Both the position numbers and the translations under genes were made by a program. DNA of 64,000 bases from Xiphophorus maculatus (lineage: Eukaryota > Chordata > Actinopteri > Cyprinodontiformes > Poeciliidae), in contig NC_036443.1 of NCBI RefSeq assembly GCF_002775205.1, positions 14,705,373 through 14,769,372 on the forward strand, read 5' to 3'. The notes under the pieces were generated by a model. The model saw only the letters and a program-made list of their open reading frames with translations. It did not search any database and was not told the origin of the DNA. Shown here one piece after another: positions 25,063 to 38,300 of this stretch (position 1 is its first letter; each line of letters starts with the position of its first letter).

Positions 25063-28000
25063 AATCATGACTTTCTTTTTTTAAGGAACTTAAAAAACAA
25101 TGAGTTTGTTTAAATAAGTGTTATTACCTGAACATCTAAAAATCCAACAAAAACCTGAGAGATGTTTCATCTTTCAGTAAGTCATTACTGCTTAGCTAAC
25201 AGATCTTTGAGTTACGTCTTGGTAAAATATTAGTTTCATGTTCCTCAAATGTTATCTTTTTAAAAGCTTCAACATCAACAGCAGTAAAACGATATATGAT
25301 CAAGATTAGATTTAGAGATTAACAAAATCTCAATCAATCCTTGAATCATATCATAACAAAATAAGAATAAATATAAAGAAATAAGAGGAATTTAAAAATT
25401 AACTAATTCAGTAGACAGCTGTTTGGATCTGCTGGTGTTTTCTGATTTCAGAACCTGCAGTACCACCAACTGAACACATAATGGCAGCACTGCATTATGA
25501 GCTGCATTATTAAAGGCATCTGACCTGACTACAGAAGAAAGACAAACCTTATATCTAATGCTACAGTACATGACATTTAAATTGCTTTTCTAGAACAGTT
25601 GTCTCTTTCTTAACTGACCAAACACTGATAGGCTTTATATACCAGCTTGTTAAAGACATTTAAAAGAACTTTGTTTCTTTTTTATGCTGCTGTCATCACA
25701 CCCCATGGATCAGTGAAACTTATGTATCTTGACTAGCAATTTCTTTTTGTATAAATACATTTACAGTTATGATTTCTCTTTCTGAAATGTTATTAGTTTA
25801 ACAACAAATGTAATGAGATGTGCCAAAAGGTTCAACTTGTCTCAGGAGTCCACAGAATATTGACCCAAAAGTGTTGGCAATCATCAAAATGTGTTTTGGG
25901 AAATGAAATAAGGGCCTCTGTGTTCTTGTTGGTCAGCAGTTGTTTAATCCATAGAAATCTCCCTTGAGTGCCAGTTATTTATTTATTTATTATTTATTGT
26001 TGCTGAATCATGAACACTGACTGTAGGTGGGGTAATTGACTCATTCAGTACTTTAGTTGTTATTCTGTGCTCTTTTCAACCTGAGTAATATGGATAATAT
26101 GATAAGTCAATGGATTTATTTGAATCTATTCTCAAATATTCTTACATGTAGACATGACACGTTACTTTTGAGACATCGTAGCCTACTTCATGTTGTCAAA
26201 CTGGGTCTGTTGAAGTGATTTACTGACCCGACAAGTGTAGCAGTAATTTGATAATAGTGTTGAAATTTAACTCAGGTTTCCAAAAATGAATTTTAATCAC
26301 AGTTAAATCTTGATTTTTTTAAATATGGGAACAAATTAGTTTTTCACACACAGCAAGGTTATTCTAGATAGCATATCCCTCCCTTAATAAGTCATTTAAC
26401 AAACTGCTTTATGATATTAAAATGTATTTGATTATCTAAAACTTGTGAGCGTGACAAAGAAGGCAAAAGCAGAAGGAAGACGTAAGGGGATAAATACTTA
26501 TTCACATAGCTTTATGACACAGCTGTAGCAGTGAGACAGATGGTGGTTCAGAGAAATCCTGAGCTGGAATAGATCCACACACCCATTCATGCAGACCTAA
26601 TAAACTGTGGGAAGAGGGGGACAGCTGGATGGATGGAAGGATATAAATGGAACGAGCAAACAAACAGTCAAAGACCTTTGAATCGGTGCTGACTGACTCT
26701 CTTCCTTGTTTCCGTTCAGAACAGAGAACTCCGACCCACATGTCGATGTCGAGACCCGATGAAGAAGAGTTACAAACCGACTTATAGCCGTTGTTTAAAA
26801 GACATAAGAAAGTGTTTATTTTGCCAGGGAGCAAATGGTTATAGATTAGTTTTATATATGTCAAATTCTGGTTTACAAATAAAAATACGTCTGAGAATTA
26901 AGTTTTTATTGTATTTGAACAATTATGCAACACATAATGTAAAATTCTCCTTGAGGATACTTCATATTTATAATAGTTTGATCAAAGTTGTAATAGGATA
27001 GAAATATTTTGTTATGTGGCAAGAGTAACTCTTGAAGAACAATACATGATAAGTCATCCTATTTTTTTAATAACATGGTTTTATTTTGATGTTTTGCTTC
27101 TGTTATTAACATGAAACATATTTCTTCTTTTATGTTGCTGCACAATAATTGTCTTGCATGACATTTTAACTAGATGCCAGGTTTCAAACACATCCCCTGA
27201 TTACTTTGATGTTAAAAAAAAGCCCCCAAAATTTTATTTTGTCACAACTTTTCATTTAAAAAATATATATTTTCTGAACTCTTCTGACAAGTTTAACAAA
27301 CATTTGAAGACCAATAAATTGCATATCATATTTCAGTTATTGAAAGAAATGTTCAAAAAACAGTGTGTGTTTGTGCGTGCAGGGGTGGGTGTGTGCGTGT
27401 GTGTGTGTGTGTACATGTGCTGTAAGGCAGATAAAAGCTGCTTTGACAGAGGTGTGTAAAGCACTGACTCTTGGGCAGACACTGATGGGCTTACTGGGAG
27501 TCAGCAATGTGGAAACTGGCGTCTCAGAGAGGATCTTCACATGGGGTCACACTTTCTGTTTTTGCTGCTCTTTAATCTCACTTTCTGTAAGACAGCACAA
27601 GGTCAACAAACGCTGGGCTAACTCAGTAATCTTGCAGAGGGCTGTATCTTTTTACTGCTCTGGCCACGTCCCTCCCTGCAATAACAGTTTTTGTTTAACG
27701 TGTTAAATGTTTACCTCCTTCTAATAAAACCGTTCAGAGCAGCTTTTACTTCTGCATAATAGCTATTGTCTCTGTCTGGTCTGTGCTCTCCGTGACCTGC
27801 TCTGTCTGTCTATGTTTCACTTGGAGTTTAGGCGACAGATCAACATCAAGCAGTGAAGCAGCAAAGTAAAATAAAAGTGACTGATGGTTTTCTACATTTC
27901 TTTGCAAATACGAATCTGAAAATTGTGACATGGATCTGTATTCAGCCCTTCCGAGTCAGAGGCTAGAACCAACCATGTTCACACATTTGTCGCCGTTGTA

Positions 28001-29168
28001 ACTCATGAAAATGCCTTTAATCTAAACCAGTCCATATTTGTGGAATGCACGATTCTACCACTATGGACGGGTCATTTTTTCCCCCTTTTCATACAATTAT
28101 GCACTACATTGTCTTGGTCTGTCCAACACATTTGCATAAAATGCATTGGACGTTTGTGGTTTTAAAGAGACAAAATGTAAAAATCTTAGGAATATGAATA
28201 TTTTTCTACGTTGCTGTATATGCTTGAAATGACCTTTTTCTCCTCTATCACTTTAGACACTCTCCATACATGCCGTGTTTATATGCATGGATCAGCTGGC
28301 TCAGTCAACATGAAATACTGCAGGTTAAACCAGGGGAGACGCATCACAACAAGACATTTCGCAGCACATAAATCCTGTAAAATGCATACTGAACAAACCC
28401 CATAAACCAGGTTTTATCAGACAGCGTCCACATGCCTCGGGTTTTTGTTTTGGTTTGTTTTTTTCTTACTCTAATGAGACGAAACGCTGCAGAGGCTTGC
28501 TGAGGTGGTAGAAAAACACCCCTGGAGTAATGAAAACAAGGTGTCTCAGAGTGATAAAAGATAACCTTGATCCCAGAGAGCCCCCTTTTTTTGAATCACT
28601 TCATATTTTTCAAAAAATTTGCTTTAAAACATGACGAGGGCCTGAAATATAAACACATCTCTCTCTAGATGAAGAAATAAATGAAGAAAAAGCATAATGA
28701 TGATTGTATGTAACATTGCAAATGTGAAAGAAAAAGCAAACCAGGGGTCATAACAGCAGCATCATTTTTCTTTTACTTTATCTAGACATGTAGTTTAATG
28801 CTCCTTCTAACGCACACGGCCGAGTTGTTGTGGTAGATAGGACTCCTGCAGTCTTGGAATGATCTGAGCACCAGCTTCAGCAGACAGCAGGTCTGCAGAC
28901 AGACAAGGGTTCCTCAGTAAGACAGATCACTCCTGATGTGATTTCTGATTTATACAGACAGCGATAAAGGTTGAATCCCCCTCCCTGTCATTCCTCAGCT
29001 GACTTCACACTGATCTGAGGAGGGAGGACGCACCGTTTCCCCTCCCACCTCCACTTTCTCCGTCCTTGCGGCCATCCAGCTCAGGTCATTTGTTTCCCTC
29101 ACACCCCACCGCGGCCGCAGAACATGCCACCTGGCTGTAATGACGGGGTGACCTTGAATCTCGACGTT

Positions 29169-29203
29169 GATGCCCCTCGTTCGGTTTAAAAACGAGGGGC
29201 ATC
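29169..29203. repeat. Perfect 13-bp hairpin, 9-base loop
   Basis: The arms GATGCCCCTCGTT (29169-29181) and AACGAGGGGCATC (29191-29203) are exact complements around CGGTTTAAA. The stem is GC-rich, unlike most inverted repeats in this AT-rich window. Confidence 0.9.
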
Positions 29204-30016
29204 AGGACACCCAAACTGATCACGGATAAATCGTGACCAAGTAAAGACCCATCGACCTCGTTTTATGAAAAGAGAGGAAGGATGATGTCTGCGGTTGTGC
29301 CGGCTCTCTGCTCTCAGGAGTCAAACAGAAATTCACTGCAAGGATGGATCTATTTTTAGTTGATGTTCAAAGTTGTTTATGTCAGTGATTTTTCTCTCTC
29401 CATCATAGCCCATTTGTTATTAAGCTGTTTTTAATGTGCTTTAACGACTAAAAGAAACGCGTAATGGGAAGATCAAGCGAGCCTGATCTGAAGTCTGGGC
29501 CTTTTCTTGCAGAGGAATCATCCTTTGACCTCTCTGCTTCCTGACAGAAAGAGAGGAAAAACACACGAATACTCCTAAGACTTGGGAGAAGTTTATCCAT
29601 TTCCTGATATAACAAAGTGAGACACGGCACGTTGTTGCAATAACCTTTTGTTTGGCCGAGAATCAAAGTAGGAGGCCTTGAGTCTGGGGAACAAATGCAC
29701 GGTGGCGTGCTGGAAGCCCAAACACTTTGGGCTCACAGAGGAAAAGGTGAGGCACTCCTTCAACAAGGGCGAGGGCTCCTCAGACACCTTGAAAGACTCC
29801 CAGTATTGTCCTGAAGACACGCATAACATTGCTGCTGCTGCTCGGGTGAAAACAAGAGAACGAGATGAACCGAACAGCCCTGAACAAAACGCAGCGTTAT
29901 TTTCAGGAACATCTCAGCTGAAATGGACACTTAAAATCTAACCTAATATTATACACACAGTGTTACAGTTCTGGTCAGAAATTTGAACACACCTAGCATT
30001 TAAATTTGTTTTATTT

Positions 30017-30041
30017 AAAAAAAAAAAAAAAAAAAAAAAAA
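30017..30041. repeat. A25 homopolymer
   Basis: Uninterrupted run of 25 adenines, a few bases after the Tc1-like text at 29950-30000. No coding sequence adjoins it. Confidence 0.85.
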
Positions 30042-31929
30042 GTCTTTTTATGGTGTATTGAAATTGTTCTTTTTTATAGTGTGGAATAAATACAGCTTCA
30101 ATTAGTATAGAAAGTAAGAGATGCACAGTTTAAATAAATTGTGAATTTTATCAAATGTACATTGGTCAAAATTATACATTGCACACAAGTTTAGATAAGT
30201 ACATACTCCTCCACTGATATTTACTATCGATGAACATTCGTTATTTGATTTGTATAGATTGATTTCCCTCCCTGACTTAATTTTTAAGCAGTCTGTATAT
30301 TTGAGGTAAAATGGGCCATTCCAAAACTCCATTGTTTACCTCCTTCTATGTCATTTATGCTTATCAGAATCCCAGTCTGATCAAACTGTTACCCCCAGAT
30401 GAAATGAAATTGATTGAGATATTCAGGAACCAATCAGAAGCCTAGAACAACCTAATCACAACCGTCTACGGCGAAGTGAGTTTTACAGCAATATAGACTG
30501 AAAGACTGCTGACTCAGAAATAAACTTTGGGGAAGGCCTGAATTTGGCAGCGCACCCTGATGACTCTATATCCAGCACAATCTGTGTGTTTTAACCTGCT
30601 ACATCAAAGCTGATTGAAATGATTACACTCTCTCCTCAGCGTCTCTCGAAGTCAAACACGATTTTCAGCCTTCTCTCGATAAGTGGAAATTCACAATGAA
30701 TTTATTTATGCATTTAATTTCCCGTCGAGTTCAATAAAGTGTTTTTAAAATTGAATTTGAAACTTGTGTACCCTAAACCTGTTAACATAAACATTCAGAA
30801 GCGTGACGAAACGTCTGTGCAGATGTACTGTATCTGTCGAAAGAAAAAGAGCTTCTATTATAACAATTTTATATAAAAAAAAACAAAACATTTAGTTTGC
30901 CATGCAGTGAAGGGGCATAATGTAAAACACAGAAAGAAAAATAATGTGAAAAAAGATATATATGTAATTTTTTAAACAATAAATAAGAAAGTAAAATGCA
31001 TAAATGGCTCATGGTGTTATATAACAAATCTTACAATCCCTGCTCTGATGGTAGCTCTGTCTAATAATAACACAGCTGACATCATTTGGAGATTAAAACG
31101 TTCAGGGAGGCCCTTCTAACAACATCTATAACTCACATCCCAGGCACTTTGTTTGGACTCATTTCCCTCTTAATGTGGACTTTCTTCTCAACAGTTCTGT
31201 TAAAATGCAGTGATTTCCGTCACGTCTGTTGAAGCTTGTTGCTGTTAAGACCTGCGTAGCTAAAACTTTGGTTTGACATCTTTTTGTTTTCCCTCAACGC
31301 ACCATCACATTTGATGGTTCACATTCAGCTTTTAAATAAAAGGTAGTATCTGTTGTGCCGTACGTGGTCAATAAATATACTTTACATATCTGCACTGCGC
31401 CTGGAATGTAACTTCTTCATCCTAGTGTTTGTGGTTCATACTTTCGGAGTCTCCATAATTGGAAAGTCTTGTATGTTTACTCAAACTACAGCCACATCGT
31501 TCACAGCCAGAGTCGCTTGTAGAAAATCTGTTTGTTCGTTTCTGCTCTTTCCTCCTTTCTCCCCTCCTGTTTGAGAGTGTTTTATGTGTGTTTTTCTGCA
31601 GCTTCTTGGAGGACTCCGCTTTACTTCAACTCAGCATCCTCAGGAGTGAATACGTGTCCAACCTCTGAAGACTTCCTTCAAAGTGTGAATTCAGCCTTTG
31701 ATCTTCCATTAAAATAAATAATAGTAATAAAAAAAACATTTGTTTCACTTCGGTTTTGGATCCCACTTATAGCTGTAGCAATCTTTCTTATTGCTGTTTG
31801 GGTTCCTCTGGATCCACAGCTTTGCCTGCTGCCTTGTGGATTTAGCATGCCAAGAGGATATTAATGCAGCGATCCATCCTTTGCATTCCTGGTGTTCTCC
31901 GCTTTGTTAGAGTCAGCCAGTGTTTTCTT

Positions 31930-31935
31930 TTTATT
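31930..31935 (-). terminator. Possible poly(A) signal for the V2-type receptor gene
   Basis: TTTATT on the plus strand is AATAAA on the minus strand, about 380 bases beyond the receptor stop codon. It is the first canonical hexamer I noted in that direction. Confidence 0.4.
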
Positions 31936-32312
31936 TTCCCCACATGAATTGCTCCACAAGACCCGAGCCACAAGCTACTGAAGTGAAAATCTCTTTACTT
32001 TCCAGGTCATTTTGCATTGCAGATGCACTGCGAGGCTCGGCAGCACGTGTTGTTCACATCGTCAATGGCATCCTTCCGGTAGGTACAGTGGAGGCGGAGC
32101 AGGCAGGTGAGAACAGATTGATGTCCTGCTGAGGGTACAGCTGTCCTTTGTCAAAGCAAACATCTGGTAAAGGTCGGACCGTTCTCAAGCGGTGATGCTG
32201 CCGATGGCGACGGCAGTGGCAGAGGCATCGATCCTCGCAGCACGGTGTTCACGCAGCCCAGCCGCCATGTATTTTCAAGCATGTCTCGGTGTGTCCGTCT
32301 TCTAGGTGTTTG

Positions 32313-35300
32313 TCAGTACAGGTTGTCCTTAGTGGTGGAAGTGTGTGTGGCCGTAGAGTCGTCCGGGAGGGAGCCGCGTCGGCCGAGTCGTGACCGACAC
32401 TGCAGCAGGTTTTGAAGCTCTCTGGACACGCTGCTGGAGAAAGCCGTGTAGATCCACGGGTTGGTGCACGAGTTCAGGCTGGCCAACAGCATCAGGATTG
32501 TGAAGGCCACTCCTGCAGAGGACACAGGAAAACAATAGCGTCAATATAATGCTGCATTAGCACATTTCTCCACTGTTAGTCATCAAGCAAACAGGAAGTT
32601 CAATGTATTTAATTTGGGATCTTATTTGACAAAAAGATTTTTGCTAATTCTTCTTTACTGAGCAGCTCAGGCTAAGGTAGGTTGAATGAATGGCATCTCA
32701 GGAGATCGGTTTGCACGTTTTGCCACAGACTGTCAGCAAGTTGTAGGTTTAAACTTTGACTGGGCCATTCTGACACGTTAATATTAATACTAATATTAAT
32801 ATTAACATTAATGTACACCATTTAGCTCTGACTCTGGGTTTAGGGACTTTTTGTTTTCCTTTCCTGGATTGTCCTGCACTCGCCTCCATCCATCTCGAGA
32901 TGAAATTGGTCTACTTCCCTGTCTCTACTGAAGAAAGGCATCCCCACAGCATAATGCTACCACCACCATGTTTTACTATTGCAATGGTGTTTTGGGTGTG
33001 ATGTGTTAAGTTTCCTGCCTCTCATAGCATTTTTCATGCATCCTCAAAAGTTAAACTTTACTGTCCTTCTCCCACATGTTTGCCCCTAGGTGGATCGTGA
33101 CACATTTAAACAGCATTTCTATTGACTTTCTCTCAGCAATGGGTTTCCTCTTGTCGAGCATCTGTAAATAGCAGGCTTGTGGAGTGCACAAGTCTGGTCA
33201 CTCCCAGCTGAGCTGTGAATCTCTGCAGATTCTTCAGTGTTACCATGATTCTCTTGTCTGATTCTGTGATTAATGGTCTTGTTAAGATGATCATGTGTTT
33301 GTGGATCAATAGTCATCCCAGACCTGCGTCTTCCTTGGCTTTTACGGTGCGGTTTGTTCGTTAATGTTCTTTAAAACACCTCTGTGGCTTTCAACACATC
33401 TGGATTTGCAATGAGAAGTAATTACTCTAAGGTGGGTTCTATTTACGAGTTAGGTCATTTCTGAAAGTGATTGGTTTGACTGGATTTCATTTAGTCATAT
33501 CAGAGTAAAGGGGGCTGAATAAGAATGCATGGTAAGCTTGTCATAAACCTTCTTTTCTAATTCGTTTTGATCTATTTAATGAAATACTGTGATGTTTTTT
33601 TTTTTATTAAAACATGGCAAAATGTGAAAAAGTCCAAGTGGAATGAATACTTTTTGACCAATACAGTAAGAAGTGAGGGACAATTTACAGTTTACATGTT
33701 AGTGATTTCTCTCCAGAAACAAACATAACTATTTAGGACAGTTTGGACTATATATATATATAACAATTGTGGTTGTTGTTTTATGAATAGCCCAGGGAAA
33801 AAACTGTACCTACTTCCTTTTTTAAATTTTGTTATGGATCTAATAATACGTTGTTTATACAACATCTAGAATAGTTTACTTCACTTGGGAACAGCAGAAA
33901 CGCTGAAACCACTGTTTTGAATACAGAGCAGATAACAATCATGTGCGTGTGTGTGTGTGTGTTTCTATTTGTGTGTTTGTGGAGCTGCTCGCAAGGAAGG
34001 GCTCATTCATATTTAAACTTTGCATATGTATGCGCTTGTCCGCTCGTATGGGTGCTTACAAGCTTACGTGACTCATCCGGCGTTGTCCAACCATGTGCTT
34101 TTGGCAATGTGTGCAAGCTGCTGGCACGCACCTATGTGAATGAAATATGAACACCTGGCTGTGGTGCATAATTAGCATGGATCTAAACAAGTTATTTACT
34201 GTGGCTCACCCACTTGCCCAGCTGAAGGCGGAAGCAGCCGTTGTTGGTTGCACCGGCTCTGACTGCCAGTAAATGCATCAACAAATGTTGTTTTGTGCTG
34301 AAAATCTACAGAGACATGTTATCCAGGGGGTTCTGGTTGCGGGTCAAAACAAACATTGTTTTTGACCTTCTGTGTCATTCGCCGTTACATCATCTGAGCT
34401 GCAGCCGGTTCTTGGAATCAGAAAATGGTCCTTGGAATAACGAGGGATCCTTTCCCAATGAGATGGACAACAGCAGTGATCGGAGGCTGCTGCTGAGTAA
34501 CGTAATCGCTTAGTTTTTTTGGGCTGGGTAATGTGGCAAAACAGATCAGGGTTGCCCATTTAAAGCAATTAAAAGGATTAACATGGCTCAGGAGAATGAA
34601 TGCATGTGGGACAAAACAGCATCAAGGATTCACTTTAATTCCCTGGGTGCAGATGTTTGGTTGTCTTGCTTTTTTGTTTAAGGATTAAACAAACTGTGAC
34701 TTGTACAAGCATTCCTACTTCGAAGACATTTTGTCACATGAGAAAGCAAAAACTTTCTTGAATTTGATTGATGCTTTATGTGACTGACACACAAAGTACT
34801 GTATAATCCTGAAGTTGAGTGACAGTGGATATCAATTTCCAAGTCGCAGATTCTCAATTAGAATTTGGTTTGGACGTTGACTGCATAGGAGCGCTGGTTA
34901 CGTGAGTTGCTCCGTTAGAAGGTGAAGGTGGTTGGTGCTATCCATCAACAGTAACCAGTATCTCCACAGTATGTTTCTGTCACCACCATGTTTGTTCATG
35001 TAGAAAGCTTTTGCATCCATTACATGAGAGACAAACTGCAGATAGAACCTCTTATGGCTTCCTTATTGCCTCTTAACTATTAGTTGTTCCATCCACATCT
35101 TGTAACACCGGAGCTGTGAAGTTCTCCATCTCCTCCAGTTGCAACGTATGTCTTGGGTTTTTCTCTGATTATTGGTCTCCTTGCCCATGCTTTCACTTTA
35201 GAGTTATTCTTTAACTTACTAGTGTGTACCCTGTTTTTTTAACTTGTTTTTTTTATGTTTCTATTCTCTAATGTTCTCCAACAAACGTCTGAGGAACATC

Positions 35301-38300
35301 TGGCTTTGGCTGCAGGGGATTTGGTTGCACTGGATTGTATTTAGTGATATCAGAGTAAAGGAGGGTTTATATTTGTAAAATATGCTGAAAACCACAAATT
35401 GACCTTCTACTTGAAATTTGTGATCTACTCTGTGTTAGTCTATCACATAAAATTCCCCAAAACATCACCGACCTTGGTCTGGAGGGTCTGGATCCCAGGC
35501 CGCCCACAGCTGGACGATGAAGAACGGTGACCAGCAGACGGTATAGACCAACACTATGACCAGGGTCATCCTCACTGTCTTGGACATTGCCTTGGTGATG
35601 CTGGGGACTGGAGTGACCTGATGTGGAGGGGGGGCATAGTCCAGGGAGCAGCGGGCGGAGTTGGCACAGGACTCCCGGAAATCTGAGCCGTTCTGTATTT
35701 GCTCCTGCATCAGTGTTGTGGCTGCTGTCTGATGTTCGCCGCAGCAGCTACTATACTGAATAACAGACGGCACATAGTCGTAATGTTCTCCCACTTTGCA
35801 GTCGTGGGCGTCATTGTCCTTCAGGAGCCGTCCTCCTCCTTCTCTCCCGGTCGCCTGTCTTCCCCTCTCCCCCTCTCGCTCATCCTCCTTCCTGAGGCCC
35901 TGGAAGCGAAGAAGGATTTCACTCCTCTTGAGCTCGGCCATCATTATCCTCTCTGACTTCAAGTAGATGTTGTTGTGGATCTCCCGGAAGATTCTTATCT
36001 GAAACACAGGATTTGCAGCAGCAGATTAATGCAAGGAAACCAGATGAGTTTTATAAACGCCACGTGCCAGAAGAAAGAGAAAGAATTAGAACACTGAAAG
36101 GACGTAAAAACGAAACTGTTGGCATCATTTGTCTACATTAAAAACTGACTGAAACGTTTTAGTAGCATCACTAAACAGGTTTATATCTTCACTGCCTTAG
36201 AGAAAGGTGATCATTAAATTTTACTACAGTGTAATGTTTATCGAGCTCTTTCTAACCACTCAATCTCTTGCTTCTGTTCAACTTTTCCTTTAAAGAGAAA
36301 TCTGAAACCCATTTTAGAGGGATTTTATGATCTCTAATTCAACGCTACCTCCAAGGTTATGGATCTAATTAGCCAAACGTTACTATCGGACTCCCTTCGT
36401 TCAGCATTTTTTCAGGTTTTGATCATATCTTCCTAAATACAGTGGCTCTCAAAAGTGCGCACTTTCCTGTGACGTAAAAAACGAGGTCGCGATGAATAAT
36501 TTCCTGTGATTTTCCACCTCTAACGTGAAATTTTTGTCCAACTGAACTTAAGCCGACAAGAGGAAAAAATATAAATATATATATACAGTATATAAACTGC
36601 AATAACCTGGTTGCGTAAATGTGGACACCCTTAAACTGTCATGTTCCGAGTTTTTCTGTGTATTTATTTATTGTTTTCTGTGTTTCTGAGTCTCCGTGCT
36701 GTCCTGTCCTCCCCTTGATTGTTCCCTGGTGTGTCTCGTTTCCTTGATTACCCTCTGTGTATTTAACTCCACCTGTGTGCCTTGTTCCTCGTCGGGTCCT
36801 CGTCTAATGTCTTCAGTCAGTTGTGTCAGTCCATTCGTTTGCTCCGTTGCTACCTGTGTTGAGCCCTTGTTTCCGGCTCAGCAGTGCTGCGGTTTTGGAC
36901 TTTTGGATTTTGGTTTGCCTATTCTCACCATTAAAATCATCATTTTCATTTCTACCTGGCTCTCAAGCGTCTGCCTCATCACCACCTACATCGCAGCTTT
37001 ATGACATAAACAAATATGCTGTTGGAATGTGTTTTGATACTTTCTCAGAATTGAGTCTAAGTCCACACCTATTAACAATAATTTTGAATCTGATTAACCT
37101 GAAACAAATTTCAGTTGTCCCAGTGTGCTTTTCATGTCTTCTACATATTTCAGCTAAAACCATAGATAGCAGAGAGGCTACAGGATCAGGAGAATCTCAT
37201 TGTTTGGAGGTACCAACTGTGACACAATGAAGCCAGCCATCAGTAACTGGGAAAAAGAAAGTAAACAGTAAAATTACAAAAATGGAAATTTCTCCAAAAC
37301 TACCAAAGGAGATAGTTAGGCGGCCATTGGGAGCTCAACAGCAGGGTAGGAGTAAAGGTTTAGGTCAAGGGTTGTAGAGCCGTGAAAGAGAAACCTTTTC
37401 TTCAGGCAAAAAAAACTCTCAAACCTGCAACTCCCATGCAACTATGTATTACGATCTAAAGAAATTAAACTTAAAGTATTGGAATTGGGACACAATTCCA
37501 AAATGTGTGCTAGACAACACAGATCATCTCCAAAAGAAGCCCACACCCACGGTGAAACGTGGTAGTGGCAGTATTCTGGTCCAGGGTTAATTTTGGCTAA
37601 GTTCACAATTGAAGTGACTCAATTCTTATTTTTTGTCAGATCGCTTTTTTTTTTTTTGGCGTGGCCGTTCACACTTCCAAATATACGCAACCCGTATGTG
37701 TGTTCTCCAGTGTGAACTGCAAACAACCTAAAATGTCCCGCATGCGCAGTAAAGGGCGCAATAACATGCGAGCATGCTCACTGTTTTGCCAACCGCCATG
37801 AAAAAGAAAGAAGAGCCCAATGTTTGCTAACAGTAGAGCACACCTTACGATTTTGAAGTTGTTGTCCGACCGGAGCCAGCACATTAACAACTTAATCCTC
37901 ATTATAGTCCGTCATAGCTGTTATTTTTCTTCCCGCTTGCGCGCATCAGGACGCAGAATAATGACGTTTGTCGAGTATCAGTGACGTTCAGGTCAGATGA
38001 ACGCGACCTGGACTTTAGGTCACATCTAAATCGGGACGTTTCGGATGTCAAGTGGCCAGAGTCGCATTAAAAATAAAAAATAAAAAACGAGCTGTGTTGT
38101 TCAGACTATCATGAAAGATCAGGTACAGGTCGCATTACGTTAAAAAAACAAAAAAAAAAAATCAGAATTTGGTCACTTCATGCTGCAGTGTGAACGCAGC
38201 CTTTGATCAGATGGAACTAAGAATTTTATTAAGTTGTGTAAAGGTCTCAATAGTTCCAAATACCTGTCAGCTCTGCTTCAAACCTCCTGCTGTCTGCTGG

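Larger units (their letters stand above)
24840..31929. other. ssr4 to V2-receptor 3'-end interval, no gene seen
   Basis: About 7 kb between two convergent genes, with no exon I can support on either strand. It contains a 39-bp palindrome (25024-25062), a GT-rich tract (about 27363-27412), a GC-rich patch around 28980-29130 including a GCGGCCGC, a perfect 13-bp hairpin (29169-29203) and an A25 run (30017-30041). Around 29950-30000 the text CTGGTCAGAAATTTGAACAC resembles a Tc1 terminal repeat. Apparent reading frames here are short and have no splice context. Confidence 0.5.

Noticed and set aside
36823..37230. 135-codon plus-strand frame
   Set aside because: It lies in the 370-bp repeat insertion and Tc1 text and is interrupted relative to any known protein.
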